From the NCBI GenBank assembly GCA_031409855.1, contig JANNYA010000125.1, forward strand, positions 1 to 55,534: a DNA stretch of 55,534 nt, read 5' to 3'. The stretch comes from JANNYA01 sp031409855 (GTDB lineage Bacteria > Pseudomonadota > Gammaproteobacteria > Xanthomonadales > SZUA-5). The notes beneath the pieces were generated by a model that was not told the DNA's origin, did no database searches, and was given only the letters and a program-made list of their open reading frames with translations. Below, in pieces: positions 42,810-50,452 of the stretch (positions within the stretch are counted from its first letter, which is position 1; each line of letters opens with the position of its first letter). The position numbers were made by a program, and so were the translations under genes.

Positions 42810-43733
42810 ATGCGACTACCTATCACCGCCACCCTACCCAATGACGCCAATTCGATATCGGGCGTGCTCGATCACGGCTTTGAGCTTTATGCGCGCTCAT
42901 TTTCACGCACTTGGGGCTTTATCGCGCTCAGCAGCCTACCTAATGCTGGCTTAGGGCTGATCGTGGGCGAGCTGCAGGGCAGTTTTACTTCGATGGCCGC
43001 AGGTGGTGCTTTTGGCACGATGGCCGCCAAATTTTGGTGGCTGCTGCCGGTTTATTTTTTGAATTTGTGGTTTACCTTGTCGATGTACAACGCGACTTAT
43101 TACCGCACTGGCCTGATTGCGCGCGGGTGCGATGAGGAATTTTGGGCGTGTGCGAAATACGGTTTTGCCATTGGCCACAGGGCTTTGGGCTTGGCGTTAC
43201 TCAGTATGATTTTGCTAATTATCGCCCTTATGGCCGCGGCGATGTGGGTCGGCGTTGCCGCGATCTCAATCGGCGCTGTTGCGTTTTCAGCCGGTGAATT
43301 TGGCCCGTTCATTGGCGTTTTGGCGGGCATTTTGATGCTGCTGCCAGCGGCGATTATCGTGTCGATTGTGATGGTGCCGATGATGTTGGCACCTTGCGCG
43401 CTGGCGTTACGACGCGAAGGCGCGTTCGCCGCACTTGGCACCGGTTTTCGCCTGATGGGGCGGCATTTTTGGCGCAATATTATTATTATGACCGTGCCCG
43501 GCGTGCTGTATTCCATCGCTTACAGTGGCGTACTGGGAATTCTCGGCGTTACTGTGCTGAAAGGTGCGGTCATTGCCAGCAGCAGCGCTTTTAATGTGTT
43601 GACGCAAATTTTGGTGGTGCCGCTGATTGCCTTGCTGATGCCGCTTTTTATTTCCAGCGTGATCGCGCTTTTTGCGGATTTATTGGTGCGCCGCGACGGT
43701 ACGGATTTGAGGCGTCAGCTTGATGCGCTTTAA
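42810..43733 (+). CDS. Polytopic membrane protein, first gene of a DUF4129/DUF4350 operon
   Basis: The 307-residue protein has about six hydrophobic segments (for example LLPVYFLNLWFTLSMYN, LALLSMILLIIALMAAAMWVGV, FIGVLAGILMLLPAAIIVSIVMV and LVVPLIALLMPLFISSVIALF). An N-terminal VLDHGFELYARSFSRTWGF stretch is like that of glycerophosphodiester-phosphodiesterase membrane domains and related uncharacterised proteins. Its end overlaps the next gene by 11 bases. In many gammaproteobacteria such genes accompany DUF4129 and DUF4350 genes. Function unknown. Confidence 0.78.
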   Translation: MRLPITATLPNDANSISGVLDHGFELYARSFSRTWGFIALSSLPNAGLGLIVGELQGSFTSMAAGGAFGTMAAKFWWLLPVYFLNLWFTLSMYNATYYRTGLIARGCDEEFWACAKYGFAIGHRALGLALLSMILLIIALMAAAMWVGVAAISIGAVAFSAGEFGPFIGVLAGILMLLPAAIIVSIVMVPMMLAPCALALRREGAFAALGTGFRLMGRHFWRNIIIMTVPGVLYSIAYSGVLGILGVTVLKGAVIASSSAFNVLTQILVVPLIALLMPLFISSVIALFADLLVRRDGTDLRRQLDAL

Positions 43734-44637
43734 GTTACGGTGTTTGCGGCCGCGTTTGGTCGTGACTATGTTAAGTGTGTTTGCGTCCAGTGAACTGCTT
43801 GCCGCGTGCCCCGATGCGAAGGCAACGATTGCGAGCGCTTGCCCAGAGCTTTACGCGGAGTTAGATCGCGCCGGTTTAGTCGACGCCCTGGATTTAGCGC
43901 CGGAAAGTGCCAGTGATGCGCAAACGGTAATGCAGCTCGAACAGTATTTGGCAGCGGCGCGCCAGCCCGAGCTAAAGCAGTCCGGACTAGACGAAAAGCT
44001 GCTAGATCAAGTGATTGCTGAAAATTACCGCGCCGCGAAGCGCAAAGAACTCAGTTTTATGGAGCGCTTAAGCGCCTGGTGGGACTCGCTTTGGGACAGG
44101 GATGAGGACGCGGGGCCGAATGTTGATTTTTGGAAAAAATTTATCCCCACAGAAACCTTCGCGCGCGCCCTGTTTTACGCGCTTTCCGGGCTATTGGCAG
44201 CGCTGTTGTTGGTGTATGGCTGGCGTGAACTGCAGCCCTTCATAGCGGCGCGCCGCAGTGCGGTGGCAAAGCAGAAAGCGAAACTGCAAAAAATCTCCGA
44301 GACTTGGCCGCCAAAACTGTCGCAATTGCCGGCGAATTTGGCGCTTGCCAAAGCCTATGCCAGTTTGGTACGGCTACTGACCGAGCGCCAGCGCTTGCCC
44401 GATGTGCCAGGCTTGACGCATGCAGAGCTAGCGCATGCGTTTGCCAGTCAGGCACCGGTGGAAGTGCAACACACCCAGCGCTTTAGCGGCATCAGCGCGC
44501 ATGCGGCAAAAGCGTTGTTCACTGAGCAAGCCGTCAGCGCCGAGGATTTGGCTAGTTTTCTGAGCCAAGCGACGACGCTGGTGGCGGCGTCTACTGTGAC
44601 TGTGCCGACGTCTGAAAAGGCGGCGAAACATGCGTGA
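43723..44637 (+). CDS. DUF4129 domain protein
   Basis: The ATG at 43723 gives 304 residues: a signal peptide or signal anchor (residues ~10-28), a soluble periplasmic part, one transmembrane segment at ~145-167 (ALFYALSGLLAALLLVYGW), and a cytoplasmic C-terminal DUF4129 region with the helix ALAKAYASLVRLLTERQRLP and PGLTHAELAHAF. DUF4129 proteins usually accompany MoxR ATPase, DUF58 and DUF4350 genes, a system of unclear function. It overlaps the genes on both sides (11 bases upstream, 8 downstream), so the three are co-translated. Confidence 0.82.
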   Translation: MRFKLRCLRPRLVVTMLSVFASSELLAACPDAKATIASACPELYAELDRAGLVDALDLAPESASDAQTVMQLEQYLAAARQPELKQSGLDEKLLDQVIAENYRAAKRKELSFMERLSAWWDSLWDRDEDAGPNVDFWKKFIPTETFARALFYALSGLLAALLLVYGWRELQPFIAARRSAVAKQKAKLQKISETWPPKLSQLPANLALAKAYASLVRLLTERQRLPDVPGLTHAELAHAFASQAPVEVQHTQRFSGISAHAAKALFTEQAVSAEDLASFLSQATTLVAASTVTVPTSEKAAKHA

Positions 44638-46351
44638 TCGCGCGCTTAGTCTCATGCTTGCGCTGTTGGCGATTTTGCTTTTTGCCGGTATTTTTATTGA
44701 GCCCAAGCCGCAGCTAAGCAATTCGATGGCATCGAGCGTGGATCAGGGTGAACAGGGCTTTGCCGCGTTTTTTCAGTGGCTAAAAGCCCGTAATGTGCCG
44801 GTCGAATCTTGGCGGGAACGCTGGTTTGAGCTGGATCAACGTTATCAGGCCGGCCATGTCTTAGTCAGCAGCGTGCCATTTCGCATGCAGGATGAAAAAA
44901 GTGGCAGCTGGAAGGACGCCTCGAACGCCTATGTCGATGCGCGCGAGAAAGCCGCGATGTTGCGCTGGATCGCCGCAGGCAACACGTTGGTGTTGCCGAT
45001 TGGCGCACTTGATGCCGAAGGCAACACCCGCGAAGCCCGTGCCAGCGCGCGCCGCGAGCTAAGTTATTTTGATTTCTTCGAGGGTCTGGGTTGGATGCTG
45101 TCTGGTAGTGCGACTGAATCGGAAGACGAGGAAGTTGACGAAGATGTTGAGGGCGTAGACAGCGATACCGATGCATCTGAATCTGAAGTAGATGCGGCCG
45201 AACCCGTTGATAATCCTAGCAACGTAGAAAAAATTGAGGCAGAAATCGCAGTCGCGAATGCGCGTCCACAAGCGCTGCATCAATTGCAATTGCAGCTATC
45301 ACCTAATCAGACAGCGCACAAATTTGAACATATCGCTTGGGAGCCACAAGGCTCTCAGTCATTAGCTTTTGCGCCGATAGACAGCACCGATGAATGTCGC
45401 GAAAGCGCAGATGAAGACGAGGAAGAAGTTGAAGACTCGAAGGAAGATGAAGGCTCAGAAGATTATGACGATTCGGAGGATTACGAAGACTCAGAATATG
45501 ACGACTCAGGGGAATATGACGAGGCGGGGGGCGATGAAAGCGAGTCAGACGATCCAGAAGCTGATGCCATCGTCGAGGCCAGCGCTGAAATCGATTACTC
45601 GAAAGACGAAATCAGCGCGGATGGTTCGACAATTAATCCGGATATTTCGGCGGTTGTATCGAATGCTTCAACGCCGACCGAGAGTGTTTGCCGCGCAGCC
45701 GGCTTAAAGCAGGCCCTGGTGCTGTTGCGTTCTTCACGCGATCAAAGTGCTGCTGGCTGGTGGCTGCCGTTTGGCCGTGGTGGCGTGGTGGTGTTGGGTT
45801 ATGGCAGCCTGTGGAAAAACCCAAACTTGGCGCGCGAGGGCAATGCGATTGCCGCACAAACTTTGCTCACTGGCTTTTTAAAGCCTGGTGGTGTCGTTTT
45901 ATTTGATGACTACCGCTATGGTTTGAGCAGCATTTATGACCCTGACGCGCTGCTTGCTGATCCACGTTTGTATAAAACCTTGGGCGTGGTGGCCGTGTTA
46001 TGGCTGCTCTACGCAGTCGGGCGCTCGCGTCGGATGTTGGCGGTACGCGTGCCCGAGCCACGCCCATCCAGCGCAACGTTTGCCCGTGCGATTAGCGATT
46101 TTTACGCACGTTCATTGAGCGATGCGGAAATGGCGGAAGCGTTAGGCGCGCATTTTCTGGGCAGCGCCCGACGGGCGTATGGGATTAGTGGTGCGGATAC
46201 GGAAGTTTGGGCTAGGCTCAAACGCGAAGGCGGGCTCGACAGCGCAGCACTCAACATCGTCGAAAATTTGAGCTTTGGCCACGATTCTGGTCGTAACAAT
46301 GCGCAATTGACGACGTTGATTTTGACGTTGGAACGGCGGTTTAGACGCTGA
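44630..46351 (+). CDS. DUF4350 domain protein with two acidic inserts
   Basis: The 573-residue product starts with a membrane anchor (ALSLMLALLAILLFAGIFI), then the DUF4350 core (GEQGFAAFFQWLKARNVPVESWRERW, then LRWIAAGNTLVLPIGA). The core resumes as QALVLLRSSRDQSAAGWWLPFGRGGVVVLGYGSLWKN in segments, followed by VLFDDYRYGLSS, a second transmembrane helix (VVAVLWLLYAVG) and a helical C-terminus. Between the two core parts lie two Asp/Glu/Ser-rich blocks, ~161-200 and ~253-330, separated by ~50 normal residues. Such blocks are not typical of DUF4350 as I know it. The gene closes an operon with the DUF4129 and membrane-protein genes. MoxR and DUF58 partners are absent. Confidence 0.85.
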   Translation: MRDRALSLMLALLAILLFAGIFIEPKPQLSNSMASSVDQGEQGFAAFFQWLKARNVPVESWRERWFELDQRYQAGHVLVSSVPFRMQDEKSGSWKDASNAYVDAREKAAMLRWIAAGNTLVLPIGALDAEGNTREARASARRELSYFDFFEGLGWMLSGSATESEDEEVDEDVEGVDSDTDASESEVDAAEPVDNPSNVEKIEAEIAVANARPQALHQLQLQLSPNQTAHKFEHIAWEPQGSQSLAFAPIDSTDECRESADEDEEEVEDSKEDEGSEDYDDSEDYEDSEYDDSGEYDEAGGDESESDDPEADAIVEASAEIDYSKDEISADGSTINPDISAVVSNASTPTESVCRAAGLKQALVLLRSSRDQSAAGWWLPFGRGGVVVLGYGSLWKNPNLAREGNAIAAQTLLTGFLKPGGVVLFDDYRYGLSSIYDPDALLADPRLYKTLGVVAVLWLLYAVGRSRRMLAVRVPEPRPSSATFARAISDFYARSLSDAEMAEALGAHFLGSARRAYGISGADTEVWARLKREGGLDSAALNIVENLSFGHDSGRNNAQLTTLILTLERRFRR

Positions 46352-46352
46352 G

Positions 46353-46466
46353 CTAGGCGGTATTGTTTAATCGCGATAGCGCAAACCGCCAGGGCCAGGG
46401 CAGTGCAAAGAAGCCGCCGACGATGCCGCCCAAATGTGCAATCGTGCTTTGGATGAACACTAGCAG
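46353..46466 (-). pseudogene. 3' fragment of a rhomboid-family protease gene
   Basis: Read on the minus strand, 37 open codons run from just after a TAG (46467-46469) to TAG at 46353-46355. They encode VFIQSTIAHLGGIVGGFFAL, then PWPWRF and a short tail. This matches the last membrane helix of rhomboid proteases, which carries the catalytic-dyad histidine in an AH.GG..GG pattern. The rest of the gene, including the GxSx serine, is absent. The fragment starts 14 bases past the stop of the VNGD-repeat protein gene, which seems to have replaced the upstream part. The call rests on remembered consensus. Confidence 0.6.
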
Positions 46467-46479
46467 CTAAAGCGTCGGA

Positions 46480-47223
46480 TTAAAGCGGCGCGGTTGCCGC
46501 ATTAAAACGCACCACCGCGCCACCCACCATTGCACCGCTGATGCGCGGGTTTTGCGCATCTTTGTGCACATATATTTTTGCTGGGTGCTCCAAAGTAATC
46601 GTACCGGCCACCCGAGCACCTGGGCCTATGACGATGCGTGGCGGCTGTGGATCTTTGCCCCACCAATTGCTAACGCGCGGCTTCTTTACGCGCAGCTCAC
46701 CCAGCACCGCAGCGCCGTTGAGCACGACATCGCCCCAGGTCGTAAAAATATCGCCTTGCACCGTCACGGTGCCAAGCTCCAGATCGCCATTGACGGTGTT
46801 GATGTCTTTGCCGACGCTGCCGCCGGCGAAATTGAGCGCGCCGTTGACCGTGGTCAGCTCACCTGAAACATGGCTGTCCAAGCCAAATTCGATATCACCG
46901 TTAACGTTGCTGACATCGCCGTTAACGCGCAGGGTTTTCGCGGCTGCAATGCTGCCGTTGACGCAACTGATGTCCTGCACGGTGTTATTGCCACCCAATT
47001 CAATATCACCATTGACGTTGCTTAGATCTTTCGCATTCGCGCCAGCCGCAAGTGCGACATCACCATTGACGGAGCTGACATCATCCAGCGCCGAGTTCGC
47101 CTCGATCGACACACTGCGGTTGACGCTGCTGTTGGCTAGCGCGCTTTGTATCAAGCCAGGGTTGAGCACAAGCATCGTGAATGCGGCGGTTACCACCGTC
47201 AAACCTGCGGTGCTCAGTTTCAT
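46480..47223 (-). CDS. Secreted VNGD-repeat beta-solenoid protein
   Basis: The 247-residue protein has a signal peptide (residues 1-30, ending LIQSALA). It then has six copies of an S.VNGD[VI].L motif at residues ~52, 70, 88, 107, 126 and 143, spaced 17-19 residues apart. Such a period suggests a beta-solenoid like DUF4097 or bactofilin proteins. The C-terminal part ends with VIGPGARVAGTITL and KIYVHKDA, as in bactofilin-like solenoids. It is expected in the periplasm or outside the cell; its function is unknown. It overlaps the upstream small ORF by four bases (ATGA), so it is translationally coupled. Downstream lies a rhomboid gene fragment. Confidence 0.75.
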   Translation of the reverse strand: MKLSTAGLTVVTAAFTMLVLNPGLIQSALANSSVNRSVSIEANSALDDVSSVNGDVALAAGANAKDLSNVNGDIELGGNNTVQDISCVNGSIAAAKTLRVNGDVSNVNGDIEFGLDSHVSGELTTVNGALNFAGGSVGKDINTVNGDLELGTVTVQGDIFTTWGDVVLNGAAVLGELRVKKPRVSNWWGKDPQPPRIVIGPGARVAGTITLEHPAKIYVHKDAQNPRISGAMVGGAVVRFNAATAPL

Positions 47224-47387
47224 ACTGCCGCCTTGCGGGTAGCAAACGCGGCTTGATAGGCCATCGCCAAGTCATGCGCAGAAGGCGGGGTGATGGGCTT
47301 TAAATCGCTGGTAGCGGTTTGCACCAAACGAACAACAAACTTATTAAAGAAGGAAGCTGTGTGGCTTTCGCTATTGACGACGTTCAT
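47220..47387 (-). CDS. Small 55-residue protein coupled to the VNGD-repeat gene
   Basis: The ATG at 47387 has AAGGA about eight bases upstream. Its stop overlaps the start of the next gene by four bases (ATGA), a strong sign that it is a real, co-translated gene. The product begins MNVVNSESHTASFFNKFVV and has no signal peptide or membrane segment; a possible amphipathic helix near the end reads HDLAMAYQAAFATRKA. I recognise no family. It could regulate or assist the repeat protein. Confidence 0.62.
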   Translation of the reverse strand: MNVVNSESHTASFFNKFVVRLVQTATSDLKPITPPSAHDLAMAYQAAFATRKAAV

Positions 47388-47606
47388 GGCATAAGTCCTT
47401 AAATGTGTGGCAGTCAGCTTAGGCGGCTGCTTTTGCTTGACTACAAATGGGTAAATGCAAACGTCGTGCCAGCCTTTTCGCATGTTCTAAGTGCGAATCG
47501 CTATGCCGATGGTCATGCTTGGCGCGCGTTTTAGTACCATCGCCGCACGTTTGCGGTAATTTTCGCCAACTCCGCGAACAAATCATCATCGAAATTGGGA
47601 AACCGC

Positions 47607-49181
47607 ATGTCCGAAATGTCCGAAGCCGCAGGGAATAACGCACAACGAAAGCCTGTGGCGCGCAAACCGCATTTGCTTTTGATACTCGATGGCTGGGGTG
47701 AGCGCGAAGCCGCGCCGGACAATGCGATAAGTAATGCCAATTGCCCGAATTGGCGCCGCATTTGGGCGAGCTATCCGCACACCTTGATTGCAACCGACGG
47801 CTTGAGCGTCGGCTTGCCTGAAGGGCAAATGGGCAATTCCGAAGTCGGCCACATGAATTTGGGGGCGGGGCGCATTGTCTATCAAGATTTGACACGGATT
47901 AATTTGAGCCTAGAAAACGGCCAATTTGAGCATAATTTGGCGCTGAATCAGGCGTGTGCAAGCGTGCGCCGTAACGGCGGCACCCTGCATGTGTTTGGTC
48001 TGCTGAGCGAAGGCGGCGTGCATAGTTTAGAAACGCATATTTTTGCGATGCTGAAATTGGCGCACGCGCGCAATGTGCGTCAAATCGCCATGCATGTGTT
48101 TTTGGATGGCCGCGATACGCCGCCGAAAAGTGCAGCTGCCTCGATACTGAAGCTGCAGACACTAGCCGATGCACTAGGCAACGTTAAAATTGCCAGCGTT
48201 TCGGGGCGCTATTACGCCATGGATCGTGATCAGCGTTGGGATCGCGTGCAATTGAGCTATGACGCCATCGCCGAAGCCACGAGTGCGCATTGGGAAAGTT
48301 CGGCAATGGCGGCGCTTGAGGCGGCCTATGCGCGCGGTGAAAGCGATGAGTTCGTCAAGCCAACGCTGATCGCGGGCGGATGCAAGGTGGTGGACGGCGA
48401 TGCCGTGGTGTTTATGAACTATCGATCCGATCGCGCGCGGGAAATGTCGCAGGCTTTTGTGGACGAGGATTTCAAGGGCTTCATGCGGCCACGTCATGTG
48501 CAATTGAGTGCATTTGTGAGCTTGACGGAATACTCAAAAGATCTGGCGGTCAGCGCGACCGCGTTTGCGCCGCAGTCCATGACCAATACCCTGCCTGAGC
48601 TGATTGCCGCGCGTGGTTTGACGCAGCTGCGCATCGCCGAAACCGAAAAATATGCGCACGTGACGTTTTTCTTTAGCGGTGGTGTCGAAGCGCCTTATTC
48701 GGGTGAAAGCCGAATTATGGTGCCCTCGCCGAAAGTGGCGACCTATGATTTGCAGCCAGAAATGAGTGTAGACGCGCTGTGTGATCAGCTCGTCGCCGCC
48801 ATCACCGCGAAGCAATTTGATTTCATCGTTTGCAATATTGCAAACCCGGATATGGTCGGCCACACCGGCATTTTGGCCGCTGCGATTCAAGCGGTGGAGG
48901 CGGTGGACGTTGTCATTGGCCGCATTGAGCAAGCGATCTTGGCAAGCGATGGTGTGCTGCTGTTGACGGCGGATCACGGCAATTTAGAGGAAATGTGGGA
49001 TTTCGATAGCAATCAGGCGAACACGCAGCATTCCTTAAACCCGGTGCCGCTGGTGTTGATTGCGCAGAAAACTTCCGCGACGCTGCGTACCGGCGGGGCG
49101 CTGAAAGATATTGCGCCGACGCTGCTTAAACTCATGGAAATCCCGCAGCCTGTTGAAATGACCGGCGAGGCCTTGCTGTAG
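47607..49181 (+). CDS. gpmI: 2,3-bisphosphoglycerate-independent phosphoglycerate mutase
   Basis: GpmI interconverts 3- and 2-phosphoglycerate in glycolysis, using manganese. From the ATG at 47607 it has 524 residues. Alkaline-phosphatase-superfamily residues are visible: the metal Asp in LLLILDGWGERE, the catalytic Ser78 in MGNSEVGHMNLGAGR, the FVKPT and MNYRSDRAREM substrate region, HVTFFFSGG, and TADHGNLEEM near the C-terminus. A TTG at 47595 is an alternative start. envC follows four bases later, the common gpmI-envC arrangement. Confidence 0.97.
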   Translation: MSEMSEAAGNNAQRKPVARKPHLLLILDGWGEREAAPDNAISNANCPNWRRIWASYPHTLIATDGLSVGLPEGQMGNSEVGHMNLGAGRIVYQDLTRINLSLENGQFEHNLALNQACASVRRNGGTLHVFGLLSEGGVHSLETHIFAMLKLAHARNVRQIAMHVFLDGRDTPPKSAAASILKLQTLADALGNVKIASVSGRYYAMDRDQRWDRVQLSYDAIAEATSAHWESSAMAALEAAYARGESDEFVKPTLIAGGCKVVDGDAVVFMNYRSDRAREMSQAFVDEDFKGFMRPRHVQLSAFVSLTEYSKDLAVSATAFAPQSMTNTLPELIAARGLTQLRIAETEKYAHVTFFFSGGVEAPYSGESRIMVPSPKVATYDLQPEMSVDALCDQLVAAITAKQFDFIVCNIANPDMVGHTGILAAAIQAVEAVDVVIGRIEQAILASDGVLLLTADHGNLEEMWDFDSNQANTQHSLNPVPLVLIAQKTSATLRTGGALKDIAPTLLKLMEIPQPVEMTGEALL

Positions 49182-49185
49182 TTCG

Positions 49186-50364
49186 ATGCGCGCGCATTTT
49201 GCGATCCTGGCGGTAATAGCTTTGCTTGTGCAGACAGGCTGGGCGCACGCTGAAGTAAATACGGGCAAAACGGGGGCGGGCAAAGCCGATAGCGCAGAGG
49301 TGCGCGAACGCCTGGGCGCTTTGCGCCGGGAAATTGCGGCGGTCAATGCCGTACTCAGCGCCAAATCCACCGAGCGCGATAGCGCTGCGAATGATTTGCG
49401 CAGCGCCGAACTTGCAATTGCCGCATCCGCGCGCGCCGTGATCGAATTAAATATCCGTTTGAATAACAGTGCACTGGAATTAGAAGCGCTCACCCAACAA
49501 GAAGTGCAGCTCAACGCCAGCTTGACGCGCGAGCGCGATGTCTTGGCGCGCTTGCTGCGCTCCGCGTATGCGATCGGCCAATTAGAGCAGGTGAAATTAG
49601 CGCTTAGCCAAGAAAAAGTGGCTAAAGTCGGGCGCGTTTTGGCGTATCACACTTATGTCAATCAGGCGCGTATCAGCGCGATTCAAAATATCCAGTCCAA
49701 TCTCAGCGCACTAGAGCAATTACGCGGCCAGATTGCGAATAAGCAAATTGAGTTAAATGCCTTGATCGCCGATGAGGCGGAAAATGCCGCAAGTTTGGCG
49801 TTAAAGCGCGCCGCCAGAACCGAGTTATTGGCGCGCTTGGCGCTGGAAGTGCAGTCTGGCGAAGCGCGCCTGACTGAATTGAGCGCGGATCAGCAGCGCC
49901 TAAATGACTTGCTTAGTCGCCTGAGCGACCTGCTCAGCGATATCCCAAAAGTGTTACCGAACGCCGGTGCGTTTGCCCGGCTCAAAGGCGCGCTGGCAAG
50001 CCCACTTGCGAGTGCTAACACGCAGCTCAGTAATTTCGCCGCACTCAGTGAAAACGGTCGCGCAGCGACCGGCATTGTATTAGCGGCGCCGCTGGGCTCC
50101 GAAGTGCGTGCGGTTGCCGGCGGGCGCGTGGCCTTTAGCGACTGGCTGCGTGGCTTTGGCCTATTAGTCATTATCGATCATGGTGATGGCTATCTGAGCC
50201 TATATGGCCAATGCGAAACCGTGCTCAAAGCCGAAGGTGATTGGCTCGATGCCGGTGCGTTAATTGCCACCAGCGGCCAAATTGAAGCGCTGGGGCCTGG
50301 GTTGTATTTTGAGCTGCGGCAAAAGGGCAGGGCGGTGGATCCGGCGGCTTGGTTTAGGCGCTAG
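49186..50364 (+). CDS. envC: Murein hydrolase activator EnvC-type protein (M23/LytM)
   Basis: EnvC activates the periplasmic amidases AmiA/AmiB during septation. The 392-residue product has a signal peptide (MRAHFAILAVIALLVQTGW...), a long coiled coil (~30-260, with repeated L..L...I..K.IELNAL patterns), and a C-terminal LytM domain (~285-390). In the LytM domain the metal-binding residues of true endopeptidases are lost: HGDGYLSLYGQ and GLYFELRQKG replace the usual HxH, as in EnvC. This supports an activator rather than an enzyme. It lies four bases after gpmI. The ctpA gene that often follows is not present; an RHS gene follows instead. Confidence 0.92.
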   Translation: MRAHFAILAVIALLVQTGWAHAEVNTGKTGAGKADSAEVRERLGALRREIAAVNAVLSAKSTERDSAANDLRSAELAIAASARAVIELNIRLNNSALELEALTQQEVQLNASLTRERDVLARLLRSAYAIGQLEQVKLALSQEKVAKVGRVLAYHTYVNQARISAIQNIQSNLSALEQLRGQIANKQIELNALIADEAENAASLALKRAARTELLARLALEVQSGEARLTELSADQQRLNDLLSRLSDLLSDIPKVLPNAGAFARLKGALASPLASANTQLSNFAALSENGRAATGIVLAAPLGSEVRAVAGGRVAFSDWLRGFGLLVIIDHGDGYLSLYGQCETVLKAEGDWLDAGALIATSGQIEALGPGLYFELRQKGRAVDPAAWFRR

Positions 50365-50452
50365 TTCACGCTGAACGTGAAGATTTAGTAAAATTGCTTG
50401 TTTCAGGAAGCGCGCTTAGCCTTCGCCAAATTTTACAGTTCTTAGGCGATTT

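Noticed and set aside
50365..50381. TTCACG/CGTGAA hairpin after envC as a terminator
   Set aside because: The stem is only 6 bp and no T-run follows.
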